Assembly (NCBI RefSeq): GCF_900111145.1
Contig: NZ_FOIR01000001.1
Coordinates: 1,619,501 to 1,683,500, forward strand
Length of the DNA: 64,000 nucleotides
Direction of reading: 5' to 3'
DNA from: Roseivirga pacifica
Lineage (GTDB): Bacteria; Bacteroidota; Bacteroidia; Cytophagales; Cyclobacteriaceae
The notes under the pieces were generated by a model, which searched no databases, was not told the DNA's origin, and worked only from the letters and a program-made list of their open reading frames with translations. The position numbers and the translations under genes are program-made. This document shows positions 1 through 8,355 of this stretch, one piece after another (position 1 is the first letter of the stretch; every line of letters begins with the position of its first letter).

Positions 1-459
1 GTTCAAAGATTGAGGAAAAAATGAGAAGGAACCGCTCAGGGCGCGGAGTGAGCAAAGGTGTTTCTTTATTTTTCCATCCCGACCGTAGTGGTGGGGTCTG
101 TTAAATAACAAGACTTGGTCAATCTTTTGACTTCGTTCAGGATGAAAATAAAAAGGATAATGTGAACTGTTCGTGGTAGAGCCGGAGGGGGTATCATAAA
201 ATGATCCCTAATTGCTACCGTCTTACAAATGCAGCCTGCTGTGCGTTTAATACAGGCTCTTAAAAGTAAAAAAACACTCAAGCAAGCTTGGTGGTTTTCT
301 ACTTGGTGTCGTGGACACCACTGCGAGCAAAAGCCTTATAGCCTCTGTGTCTTAAACTCAAAAATAAATCACATAACTCTTGAAATTCCTCTCCGCTTAT
401 TAGTTTCAGCTGATTTTTTGATGAGTGATAATTGATTCATTCTTCAGTTCCATTTACTG
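1..459. other. Gene-poor stretch, no supported gene
   Basis: I see no convincing gene here. Short open frames exist on both strands but have no recognisable domain and no promoter. The only structures are a short inverted repeat near 233-262 (AGCCTG/CAGGCT) and a small palindrome near 306-318 (GGTGTC/GACACC). It may be decayed intergenic or repeat-derived DNA; the upstream gene lies outside the window. Confidence 0.5.
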
Positions 460-696
460 TCAAATTAGCCTCTTATTTCTGAATGCTATACCAGAACCAG
501 ACTTGAGGTATTTTTCAAAAGAGTATGCTTTATACTTATCCTTAAAAACTATGTAGGTTTCAAGCTCTACAGGTAATCTATAATTTGTAGATGTTACTTC
601 ACCTTTAAGGTGTTTTTTCAGTCTGTTTTCAAGGTTTGAAGTGCATCCAGTATAGAATTTTCCATCAGAGCAAAGCAGTATGTAAACTGTGTGCAT
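460..696 (-). CDS. GIY-YIG superfamily small endonuclease-like protein
   Basis: This 78-residue protein is a stand-alone GIY-YIG domain (UPF0213/YhbQ type). Visible landmarks are Y5-I6 and Y15-T16-G17 for the two halves of the GIY-YIG signature, R25 and H29 on the first helix, and A57/E61 followed by KSGSG, which fits the usual metal-binding Glu helix. Family members cut or nick DNA, but the cellular role of these single-domain proteins is poorly known. It lies alone, with palindromic repeats on its 5' side and a gene-poor region on its 3' side. It is near the normal length of 80-95 residues. The domain call is firm; nuclease activity is inferred. Confidence 0.85.
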   Translation of the reverse strand: MHTVYILLCSDGKFYTGCTSNLENRLKKHLKGEVTSTNYRLPVELETYIVFKDKYKAYSFEKYLKSGSGIAFRNKRLI

Positions 697-794
697 TGTT
701 CAAAGTAGTAAAATTTTGTGGAGATTCTTAATGCCCTGTTGTTGAAGCTTTAGTAAGATAGAGGAGTTTAATGTTTGGAGGCTGGAATTAAATC

Positions 795-864
795 AAGAAT
801 CGGTGGAGGTCTCCACCGAAGCCCTAAGTAAGACAAATCCACCTTCGCTTAAGCTTCGGTGGAT
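795..864. repeat. Cluster of palindromic intergenic repeats
   Basis: Two hairpins sit side by side. The first has arms TCGGTGGA (800-807) and TCCACCGA (812-819) around a 4-nt loop. The second has arms ATCCACC (837-843) and GGTGGAT (858-864). In addition 812-822 (TCCACCGAAGC) is fully complementary to 853-863, so a longer alternative stem is possible. They lie between the tmRNA terminator and the GIY-YIG gene and resemble REP-type palindromes. No transposase is nearby. Confidence 0.6.
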
Positions 865-899
865 AAAAAAAGCCCTCCTATGCTAAAGCTTCGGAGGGC
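864..899 (-). terminator. Rho-independent terminator of tmRNA
   Basis: Read on the minus strand, a 7-bp stem GCCCTCC/GGAGGGC (arms at 893-899 and 872-878) is followed directly by a run of seven T. It lies just downstream of the tmRNA 3' end. Confidence 0.85.
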
Positions 900-902
900 A
901 TA

Positions 903-1270
903 GGTGGAGCCGGAGGGATTCGAACCCTCGTCCAGATAAGGAACACTAAGTGCCTTCTACATGCTTATTTGCTGATTAATTTTCGAGCCGGACAAGGACA
1001 GCAACCATCCTAAGCCTTACCTTATTCGCAGTTAATCTTATGCTGATATCACGAACCTACCAACACCAGTTCTGCTTTGTGATGTCTCATGTTCCCACCC
1101 GGCAGAACGAGGGGTGAGAGAGACACATTGCTATCTAAATCTGATTAGGCAGCAAGGGCGTATTGTCTTTCGCCATTTAAAAAGGTTGAACGTTTTATTT
1201 ACGGGAAATACGCACAACTCCCGACATGCTTACACTTGCGCTACACCTACTGTCAATTCCGGTCGGCCCC
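903..1270 (-). ncRNA. ssrA: tmRNA (ssrA), tag GERQYALAA
   Basis: Transfer-messenger RNA, which with SmpB rescues stalled ribosomes and tags the unfinished peptide for proteolysis. On the minus strand it begins GGGGCCGACC at 1270 and ends with a tRNA-like T arm (GGTTCGAATCC) and GGCTCC plus discriminator A at 905. GGGGCC pairs with GGCUCC to form the acceptor stem. The tag frame is at 1174-1145: GGC GAA AGA CAA TAC GCC CTT GCT GCC TAA, that is GERQYALAA. The genome encodes CC but then T, so the terminal A of CCA must be added after transcription. The 5' leader contains a CCTCT/AGAGG hairpin and an upstream TACATTTG box; a terminator follows the 3' end. Confidence 0.96.
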
Positions 1271-1302
1271 AAGTATATCCTCTCGACTTTTCAAGAGGAC
1301 TA

Positions 1303-1310
1303 CAAATGTA
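1303..1310 (-). promoter_or_regulatory. -7 promoter box of ssrA
   Basis: The minus strand reads TACATTTG here, matching the Bacteroidota -7 consensus TAnnTTTG. Transcription from it would give a leader of about 25-30 nt before the mature tmRNA 5' end, containing the 1279-1298 hairpin. I found no well-spaced -33 TTTG. Confidence 0.5.
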
Positions 1311-1347
1311 AAGGGATTTTTGTTCCAAGCTAAACACTCGGCAATGT

Positions 1348-3759
1348 TTAAATCACCTTATTCAAAGTAACATCTAATATACCCGTTGGGTTATTACTGC
1401 CTAGGTTCAGGGTAAGGTCTGAACTATAACCGCCATTATCATCAAATGGAAAAGCGTAACCCCTGCCGTCTATTGTTGGAATGTCTAGGCCTAAAACGCC
1501 ATTATGGAAGTAATAAGAGTAGATATTCCATTCACCCAAAGGCTCATTATCCTTAAGCGGATAGAAGTTAGAGAATAGGAGAATGCCAGTATTAAAAGGT
1601 TTAAATGGAATAGGAGAATGCAGAATGAGTGATTTCCCACCATTATTGGCCGAGTAATATACCGTCATGGGTTGCGAAAACTGTGAGAGTGTGGTCATTT
1701 CCATGCCTTCAACAATATTGGTGTTGTCGGTGCCAATGTCGCTACTAAAAGTAACCGCCTGTGCCGGACTGTTCGGGTCGAGCAAGTGTAGTGTGGCATA
1801 GTGACCATCAAGTACAGGCCCAAAAGAGCAAGTTATTTCAGCTTGTGTGTTACCCAAGTCGACCGCACTTTCCCAGAAAAAACTTAGCTCGGCATTGGTT
1901 GTGTCAAAACTTATGCGGCTTACAGTATTGGAAGGGCTCGTGTTCGGAACAGCTGTTAAAACACCAGCATTCTTTTCGTCAATCGTAAAGTTTTGGATAT
2001 GTGTTCCTTGAAAATAGATTTTTCCAGAGGTTTTGCTTCCTACAAAGCCTTTTGGATTGCTTAGTTTTTTATAGGAAGAATCGTTCTCTACAACATCGCT
2101 AAGTTTAATTGTGGTGATGGCCGAGCTAGGTGTTTGAATAAGCGCAACGGGGTTGGTTTGCAAGAAGTTTTGAACGTTTTTCAAGTCAATTGGACCGATG
2201 TCATTACTGTTAATAAAGCCTACTCGGGTATGTAAGTTGTTTATCCCTTCAGCGTTTGGCGTAATTCCACGATTGAGCATGGTCACCACCTGATTTTCTA
2301 GGTTGCCAAGCACAGTGTCATCTTGTAATTCGAAACCTGATAGGTTATGGTATGCCCAATTTTGATAACTGCTGTCGCCAAAAACACCTGCGCATGCCAA
2401 CACCATTTGTGAAGCAGGAGAGATAGTATTCATATTACCCAACGGCCCACCATATTTTTTGGCGGTGGATACATTTGCTCCCCAGCCTGCATTCCACCAC
2501 GCTGGTGGAGGCGGAGGTCCTTGAGGTGTTAAGTCGTTACTATTAGGCGATTCGCTACAGTTGGTTGAAAAGTAAGGGTAAAAGACCTGATAAACATTGG
2601 TTTGCCCATTGGCTGGTGGAGCTAGTTTTTTAAGCTCGTTGGTGGCAGAATCATATTTATACCCTGTTCCTGTAAACTCAAATACAGTGTATTTAGTGTC
2701 CGAATTACCATTTATATCCGTAAGTCCGCTTGGTAGTATAAAGTCAGTTTTAACTTTTCCAGCATAAATTTCTGTGCCGCTGTTGGTGCCATTGGCTACT
2801 AGGTAGAGCGTGTTTTGTTCGTAATGTTTAAAGAAGTTGTAGATAGCAGTATCCATACTTGTACTCAAGGTAGTCTCACTTCTCTCGTAGAAAACTATCG
2901 CAACTTTTTGATAGCTGCTGTTTGTTCCGAAACTACTTTTAGTGCCGCTTATGGTAATTGTGTTTGTATCAACACTTTGAACGGTAGCGCCTGCTGGAAT
3001 GCCTGGGCCACTGGAGAATTGCCCCACTTTAACCGAGCCAGTTCCTCCCGTTGACATCGTGAAGGTACCAGTGTAAGTGTTGCCGCTTGTGGTGATGGCT
3101 AAATCTCCCGTAAGCTGAGTTTGTGTAGTCTGCGAATCAATTACGTGTTGTGGGCCGAGCAGGCGAGGAATGCTTTGCGAAGTAGTTGCGCATGGAGCGT
3201 AGTCGGCAAATCCCAGTTTGCTACATAGTGTGTTGAAATTATCAATTACGGTTTTTCTACTATCACCAATGATTATTCCAGTACCATTCGGGAAGTTAGG
3301 GTCGTTAGGAGAAACTTGCACGGTGATCGGCACGCCAAACTGATCGATTTGGGTGGTATCTAGGTTTATATCTGAACCAGCATTTAGTGTGAGTTCAACA
3401 AAATCGAAGATGAAATCTGCGGTGGGAGAAGGACCGTTAATGGCGGTTACCTCTCCTCCCGATTGGGTGATTTGAACTGCAGATGCACTGTTGCTGAAAT
3501 ACAATCTGCCAGACTTTAGTTTGTTATCCGAATTGATATACAATGAATACGTACCGTCTGAGTTTTTTAATTCCGAGAGCGTTACCGAAGGGGCGGCTGT
3601 TTGGTCCGGTTTGGGAGCGTTAAATACGCTAGCTAATTGATTATTGATTTGATAAATCTGCGTTTGGCTCTGAAGAAAAATGTACAATTGGCTGTCTTCA
3701 ATGCCCGAATTATTAGTGATGTTAACTTCCACATAGGAAATCCCTGTTGGTTTTGACAT
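1348..3759 (-). CDS. GH64-like beta-1,3-glucanase family protein
   Basis: An 803-residue protein with the pattern of glycoside hydrolase family 64 (laminaripentaose-producing beta-1,3-glucanase, thaumatin-like N-lobe). Residues 115-148 carry a FDFVELTL segment and then QIDQFGVPITVQ; E122 and D139 fit the spacing of the family's catalytic Glu/Asp pair. The C-lobe signature appears around VLACAGVFG. A Gly/Thr/Ser-rich insertion (roughly residues 210-290) separates the lobes, and an extra beta-rich C-terminal region makes it about twice the normal family length. I see no signal peptide and no type IX sorting tail, so its location is unclear. It is divergent from hipBA. The family call is good; activity is not proven. 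Confidence 0.7.
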   Translation of the reverse strand: MSKPTGISYVEVNITNNSGIEDSQLYIFLQSQTQIYQINNQLASVFNAPKPDQTAAPSVTLSELKNSDGTYSLYINSDNKLKSGRLYFSNSASAVQITQSGGEVTAINGPSPTADFIFDFVELTLNAGSDINLDTTQIDQFGVPITVQVSPNDPNFPNGTGIIIGDSRKTVIDNFNTLCSKLGFADYAPCATTSQSIPRLLGPQHVIDSQTTQTQLTGDLAITTSGNTYTGTFTMSTGGTGSVKVGQFSSGPGIPAGATVQSVDTNTITISGTKSSFGTNSSYQKVAIVFYERSETTLSTSMDTAIYNFFKHYEQNTLYLVANGTNSGTEIYAGKVKTDFILPSGLTDINGNSDTKYTVFEFTGTGYKYDSATNELKKLAPPANGQTNVYQVFYPYFSTNCSESPNSNDLTPQGPPPPPAWWNAGWGANVSTAKKYGGPLGNMNTISPASQMVLACAGVFGDSSYQNWAYHNLSGFELQDDTVLGNLENQVVTMLNRGITPNAEGINNLHTRVGFINSNDIGPIDLKNVQNFLQTNPVALIQTPSSAITTIKLSDVVENDSSYKKLSNPKGFVGSKTSGKIYFQGTHIQNFTIDEKNAGVLTAVPNTSPSNTVSRISFDTTNAELSFFWESAVDLGNTQAEITCSFGPVLDGHYATLHLLDPNSPAQAVTFSSDIGTDNTNIVEGMEMTTLSQFSQPMTVYYSANNGGKSLILHSPIPFKPFNTGILLFSNFYPLKDNEPLGEWNIYSYYFHNGVLGLDIPTIDGRGYAFPFDDNGGYSSDLTLNLGSNNPTGILDVTLNKVI

Positions 3760-3913
3760 GTGTGTGTAATTGTTTATTGAAGGAAAAAGATAGGCAATAA
3801 AAAGTTTGCCATGCCAATCAAATAGACCAATGCTTAAAAGTTATTCGATTAGGTAAAATGAGTAATGGAATGTTTTAATTCTTGCTTAAGAAGATGTAAT
3901 GTATTGATTGTAT

Positions 3914-4053
3914 GAATAATCATTCGTTATATGTATTATGTATATTTAGTGAACGGTTTTTCATTCGAACATGTTTGTTTAAATAGTTACTATTTTGAAT
4001 GATAATTCATTCAATAATGTTTATATTTAGTTGTTATGAATGATAACTCATAC
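3914..4053 (+). promoter_or_regulatory. hipBA promoter with repeated operator-like palindromes
   Basis: Three related elements are spaced along the promoter: GAATAATCATTC at 3914-3925, the perfect 7-bp inverted repeat TGAATGA-TAAT-TCATTCA at 3996-4013, and a diverged copy TGAATGATAACTCATAC at 4037-4053 that overlaps the start codon. TATATTTAG also occurs twice (near 3950 and 4022). The arrangement is typical of autorepression by a HipB-like protein; binding is inferred. Confidence 0.6.
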
Positions 4054-4389
4054 ATGAATTGGTCGTCAATGAGCGATAAGGCCATTAATGTGGCGGTGGG
4101 TGGTTTTGTTAAGCATCATAGACAAGCACAGCAAATGACCCAAGATATGCTTGCCAAGGCGGCCGGAATAAGCAGGTCCACTTTAAGTCTGTTGGAGCGA
4201 GGTGAAAGTGTGAATTTCGTAACACTTATTCAGGTGTTACGGGTGCTAGAGTTACTCCATGTAATGGAGGCTTTTAGTGTGAAGGAGGAAATTAGCCCCT
4301 TGGCTTACGCTAAACTTAAGAAAAAACAGCAACAGCGCGTTAGAAGGAGTAAAAAGTCGAACGAATCTAAAGAAGATTTGGGATGGTAG
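4036..4389 (+). CDS. hipB: HipB-like antitoxin, XRE-family regulator
   Basis: A 117-residue DNA-binding protein of the XRE/HTH_3 family. The helix-turn-helix spans about residues 33-58 (QMTQDMLAKAAGISRSTLSL), followed by a dimerising helix and a Lys/Arg-rich tail (about 95-110). Its stop codon overlaps the hipA start by 7 nt (ATGGTAG), so the two are translationally coupled. HipB proteins neutralise HipA and repress their own operon; the palindromes upstream, one across the start codon, fit this. The N-terminal 15 residues before the HTH could be shortened by an internal ATG, but the first ATG has the better context. Confidence 0.85.
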   Translation: MNDNSYMNWSSMSDKAINVAVGGFVKHHRQAQQMTQDMLAKAAGISRSTLSLLERGESVNFVTLIQVLRVLELLHVMEAFSVKEEISPLAYAKLKKKQQQRVRRSKKSNESKEDLGW

Positions 4390-5687
4390 ATGTAGCTGAA
4401 GTTAGGCTTTGGGGTCAACTGGTTGGTGCAGTTCGTTGGGATGCCCAAACACAACTTGCCAGTTTTGAATATGCACCAGCTTTTGTAAAGAAGGGGTGGG
4501 ACTTGTCTCCACTGAAAATGCCAATAGATAACGGTAGCCGTATTTACAGTTTTCCTGCACTTAGAAAGGGAAAGGAAGCCGCTTACGATACTTTTAAAGG
4601 GTTGCCAGGTTTGTTGGCCGATGCACTGCCCGATAGGTACGGAAGTCAGTTAATAAATGTATGGCTAACACAGCAGGGTCGCCCGGAAAACAGTATGAAC
4701 CCAGTAGAACAACTGTGTTTTATTGGCAAAAGAGGAATGGGGGCTTTGGAGTTTGAACCAGCGCAACTGCCAACAAGATCTAGTGCATTTAAAATTGAAG
4801 TGGACAGTTTGGTTGAGGTAGCACGTAAAATGTTGTCGAAAAAGGAGGGATTGAATGCTAATCTTTCAGGAGACGAGCTACAGGCACTTCAACAAATTTT
4901 ACGTGTCGGTACATCGGCAGGGGGGGCAAGGCCAAAGGCCGTAATTGCTTACAACAAGCAGAGCGGAGAAGCTCGGTCGGGGCAGTTAAATGCGCCTAAG
5001 GGGTTTGAACATTGGTTGTTAAAGCTTGACGGAGTAAGTGATGCTCAGTTTGGTGAAAGTTCAGGCTGGGGTAGGATAGAGTTCGCTTATTATTTAATGG
5101 CCACAAGTTGCGGTATTGATATGATGGAGTCTGAATTGCTTGAGGAAAATGGTAGGGCACACTTTATGACCAAGCGATTTGATAGAGGTGAAAATTCAGC
5201 AAAACATCACGTTCAAACGTTATGTGGCTTGCAGCACTACGATTATAATCAAAGGGGCGTATATAGTTATGAGCAGGTTTTTCAGACTATGCGCCAACTT
5301 CGCCTAACGTATCCAGAGGCAGAGCAAATGTTTAGAAGGATGGTGTTTAATGTGCTGGCCAAAAACTGCGATGACCACACCAAGAATTTTGCCTTTATGC
5401 TTAAAAAACATGGCAAATGGCAATTGACCCCCGCATATGATATTTGCTATGCTTATAACCCAGACAACTATTGGTTGCATAACCATACAATGCTAATACG
5501 AGGTAAGCAAGAAGGGGTAACAAAGACTGATTTGTTAAGCATCGCTAAAGAAAACAGTATTAAAAAGGCCAATAGGATAGTGGATGAAATTCAGGAGGCT
5601 GTTTCCAATTGGTTGGCGTTTGCCGAAAAAGCTGGAATACCAGCTAGCAAAGCGAAAATGCTACAGCGTACCTTTCCTGAAATCTAA
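4383..5687 (+). CDS. hipA: HipA-like serine/threonine kinase toxin
   Basis: A 434-residue HipA-family kinase, full length. The N-terminal subdomain covers about residues 1-110. VGTSAGGARPK (175-185) is the flexible P-loop motif that holds the autophosphorylated serine (S178 here). The catalytic loop NCDDHTKNF gives D330, and AYDI gives the metal-binding D353; the 23-residue spacing equals that of D309 and D332 in E. coli HipA. Known HipA proteins phosphorylate aminoacyl-tRNA synthetases such as GltX and cause growth arrest; the target here is unknown. All catalytic residues look intact, so the toxin is probably functional. Confidence 0.9.
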   Translation: MVDVAEVRLWGQLVGAVRWDAQTQLASFEYAPAFVKKGWDLSPLKMPIDNGSRIYSFPALRKGKEAAYDTFKGLPGLLADALPDRYGSQLINVWLTQQGRPENSMNPVEQLCFIGKRGMGALEFEPAQLPTRSSAFKIEVDSLVEVARKMLSKKEGLNANLSGDELQALQQILRVGTSAGGARPKAVIAYNKQSGEARSGQLNAPKGFEHWLLKLDGVSDAQFGESSGWGRIEFAYYLMATSCGIDMMESELLEENGRAHFMTKRFDRGENSAKHHVQTLCGLQHYDYNQRGVYSYEQVFQTMRQLRLTYPEAEQMFRRMVFNVLAKNCDDHTKNFAFMLKKHGKWQLTPAYDICYAYNPDNYWLHNHTMLIRGKQEGVTKTDLLSIAKENSIKKANRIVDEIQEAVSNWLAFAEKAGIPASKAKMLQRTFPEI

Positions 5688-5692
5688 GACGC

Positions 5693-7903
5693 TTACTTTG
5701 TCTTATCTGGGTTTAGCCTTTTCCACTCTTCTAGCGCAACGCGCACCTCACCGTAAGAGTACTCATCGCCAAGTTGGGCTTTTATCTCTCCCATGGTTTC
5801 GGTTTCTGGTGTAATCAGGCTGAGCATGTTTTTTAGCTTTTGCTCATCTACCAAGTCTGTAGCCATCACTTCTCCTGTAGCCAAGTACTTGCACAAATGT
5901 CCTTCAATTGTTGAGGCCACAAATCCTCTGGCTTCTGCAATTTCTTCTACCGTTTTGCCTTCCTTATAAAGAGCGAAAGTGATTTCATGAGTTGGTGTTT
6001 TGTCCTTTTTTGGTGTCTCAGGAACGATCATTGAGGTGAGCACCTCATCAATGTCTTGCTTGGTGAGCGTTTTTCCTTCTGCCAAAAACTCTACATACAA
6101 ACTGGTGCGCAGCAGGGCAATGGTTTTGTTAAAGAGTTCTTCTTGTAAGGCTTTTAACTCTTTTCGATATGTTTTCAGCCTGGTTTTGTCCTTCAAGTTT
6201 TTGTCGTGCGTCTTTATGGCCTCCAAGGCATTCTTCAAAATAGGGGAGAAGTAGTGGGTGGCCTTTTTTACGCGCTCTGAAAGTTGGCTTTCAAAGTCAT
6301 CTTCTTGTGTGATTTTATATACTTGGCTCTGAAAACCTCTACCTACTTTTATTAGTGGGGTTAGTGTGGCGACCAAATCGGTTGTCCAAGTTAAAAACTG
6401 CTGCTTTAGCGATCTGTTCTCCTGTTTATCGAAACTACGGATGTGGGTATTAAAGCTTCTTACCACACTTTCGAAATCAAAATGTCTGCTGATGAGTTCG
6501 TAGAGGTAAACCCGCTTATCGTTTGCCAGTTTTTCGTGTAGCTGATTTAGCTCTGGTTTGGCTTCTGCAAATTCCTTCATAGAGCTGGCGATACCAAATC
6601 CATCAGTTGGAATTTTAGATGAAAGTACCAGCCCCTCTAGTGAAGTCAGTCTGGACAATGCCACATATACTTGCCCCTGCGTAAATGACCCGGCCAGATC
6701 TAAAATTGCTTTCTCGAAAGTAAGGCCCTGGCTTTTGTGCACGGTTACTGCCCAAGCAAGTTTGAGCGGAAAGTGCGTAAAGCTGCCAAGAATTTTCTCG
6801 TCAATTTCGTTGGTGGTTTTATTGAGCGTATAGCGTTTATTTTCCCAAGTGTATTGCGGAACGATAACCGTTTCGCCATTCTCAAACTTTACTTTTATGG
6901 TGGAGCTCGAAAGAGAAGCAACCTGTCCTATTTTGCCATTAAAAAACTGGCCTGCACCACTTGGGTCGTTTTTAATGAACATCACTTGTGCGCCTTCCTT
7001 TAGCACTAAATGCTCTGAAATAGGAAAGGAGTTTTCTGGAAAGTCACCGCTAATTTCTGCTTCGAAAGTGTAAGGTTTGGTGTCTAGCTCAACTAGCCTA
7101 TCGCTGTTTATTTGGTCGGCTTTGCGGTTGTGTGTGGTTAGGTGAATGTAGCCCTGTGCTGCTTGTTCGTCAAAGTTAGGCTTGTAGTATTGATTCAAGA
7201 AACCGATGTCGGCATTGGTTTGCTTATCTTCTCTAAATCTGTTCAGAATACCGATGAATTTTTCATCGCTCTGGCGGTAAATTTTCTCAAGTTCTACATG
7301 TACCAACGGACTACCTTGCAGTGCCTTGGCCTCAAAAAAGTATGACGAATTGTAATGGTTTTTGAGAATGTTCCACTCATCGTCTTTTACTACGGGAGGA
7401 AGCTGTAGCAGGTCACCAATAAATAGAATTTGCGCACCCCCAAAAGGAATATTTCTTTCTTTGCGCAGGTAGCGCAACATGTGGTCTATACAGTCGAGCA
7501 AATCCGCACGGAGCATACTCACCTCATCGATAATCAGCAGCTCCATTTCCTGTAGCAGATTCCGTTTTGCGCTATTAAATCTCAGGCCCGAAAATAAATT
7601 GTAAAGTGTAGTGAATTGCGAATTGGCCACTGGCTGCATGGTGCGTTCGGGTATAAAAGCTCCAAACGGCAGTTGAAGCAGCGAGTGAAGTGTAACGCCC
7701 TGAGCATTAATAGCTGCAATGCCTGTTGGTGCTGCTACAATGGCTTTTTTGTGGGTGTTTTTTACTATATGTTTAAGAAAGGTGGTTTTTCCGGTTCCTG
7801 CCTTTCCCGTTAAAAAAACATGGCGGTTGGTAGTATTTACAAATTCTGCGGCTATTTGTGCCACTTCATTTAGTGTGCTATTGGTGTGTTGCAGTTCCGG
7901 CAT
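5693..7903 (-). CDS. PIF1/RecD-like DNA helicase with C-terminal HTH
   Basis: A 736-residue superfamily 1B helicase. Walker A is TGKAGTGKTT (32-41), a second motif APTGIAA follows, and Walker B is LLIIDEVSM with D126-E127. Late motifs WAVTVHKSQGLTF and VYVALSRL mark the PIF1/RecD2 group. Past about residue 470 there is a helical region, and residues 640-690 resemble a helix-turn-helix (EEIAEARGFVASTIEGHL) often fused to Bacteroidota helicases. It likely unwinds DNA 5' to 3' in repair or replication restart. The stop lies 5 nt from the convergent hipA stop; no association with the toxin is implied. Confidence 0.85.
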   Translation of the reverse strand: MPELQHTNSTLNEVAQIAAEFVNTTNRHVFLTGKAGTGKTTFLKHIVKNTHKKAIVAAPTGIAAINAQGVTLHSLLQLPFGAFIPERTMQPVANSQFTTLYNLFSGLRFNSAKRNLLQEMELLIIDEVSMLRADLLDCIDHMLRYLRKERNIPFGGAQILFIGDLLQLPPVVKDDEWNILKNHYNSSYFFEAKALQGSPLVHVELEKIYRQSDEKFIGILNRFREDKQTNADIGFLNQYYKPNFDEQAAQGYIHLTTHNRKADQINSDRLVELDTKPYTFEAEISGDFPENSFPISEHLVLKEGAQVMFIKNDPSGAGQFFNGKIGQVASLSSSTIKVKFENGETVIVPQYTWENKRYTLNKTTNEIDEKILGSFTHFPLKLAWAVTVHKSQGLTFEKAILDLAGSFTQGQVYVALSRLTSLEGLVLSSKIPTDGFGIASSMKEFAEAKPELNQLHEKLANDKRVYLYELISRHFDFESVVRSFNTHIRSFDKQENRSLKQQFLTWTTDLVATLTPLIKVGRGFQSQVYKITQEDDFESQLSERVKKATHYFSPILKNALEAIKTHDKNLKDKTRLKTYRKELKALQEELFNKTIALLRTSLYVEFLAEGKTLTKQDIDEVLTSMIVPETPKKDKTPTHEITFALYKEGKTVEEIAEARGFVASTIEGHLCKYLATGEVMATDLVDEQKLKNMLSLITPETETMGEIKAQLGDEYSYGEVRVALEEWKRLNPDKTK

Positions 7904-8043
7904 TGTCCAAATTTAGTGACTAGAATTTAAAATTGAAGAACAGTAGCTGTTTCTACTCGATTGGCAATGTAGGTTGGTGCAAAATGTGGAAGCTAATTCT
8001 TTTTGTTTAAAGCAAGACCCGCTTTCTTTGAAGTCCTATTCAT

Positions 8044-8292
8044 ATGCGTTGTTCTACTGGCAAATATCAATACATGAGCGAAGACCTGGCCGAAACGGCT
8101 TTGGTTGATCAGCATATTTACAAAGGCTTTTTACCTCATGAAGGCCCTCAAAACGTTTATGAATGTCAGCATTGTGGCTATTGGCACCTTACCTCTAAGA
8201 CGCATGAACAAAACCGAAGGCTTGCGGAGATGATTGAATCCGGAGAAATGAAAAAGAAGCAAGAGGCAAGTCGCTGGGAACGAGGTTTCTAA
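8044..8292 (+). CDS. Small putative zinc-binding protein
   Basis: An unrecognised 82-residue protein. Residues 40-48 read ECQHCGYWH, giving C41, C44 and H48, with H54 and C3 as further possible ligands, so a small zinc ribbon/knuckle is likely. The C-terminal third is a charged helix. An alternative start is M11. It is followed 63 nt later by an esterase gene with no clear functional link. I cannot assign a role; coding potential is supported by the compact motif and by the frame filling the gap between two real genes. Confidence 0.6.
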   Translation: MRCSTGKYQYMSEDLAETALVDQHIYKGFLPHEGPQNVYECQHCGYWHLTSKTHEQNRRLAEMIESGEMKKKQEASRWERGF

Positions 8293-8355
8293 CTTATTTG
8301 GCAGTTAGAGCGTAGCTCGGGGCTATTTATTACTTTGAAGTTATATTGACCTATT

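Noticed and set aside
66-435. Two short open frames in the left end
   Set aside because: No motif, no promoter, and they overlap in opposite directions.
1114-1311. Open frame of 65 codons on the plus strand
   Set aside because: It lies entirely over the tmRNA gene on the other strand and has no domain features.
5693-7903. Helicase next to hipBA as part of a defence island
   Set aside because: The helicase is a common housekeeping PIF1-like type, convergent to hipA with its own direction; no other defence genes are near.
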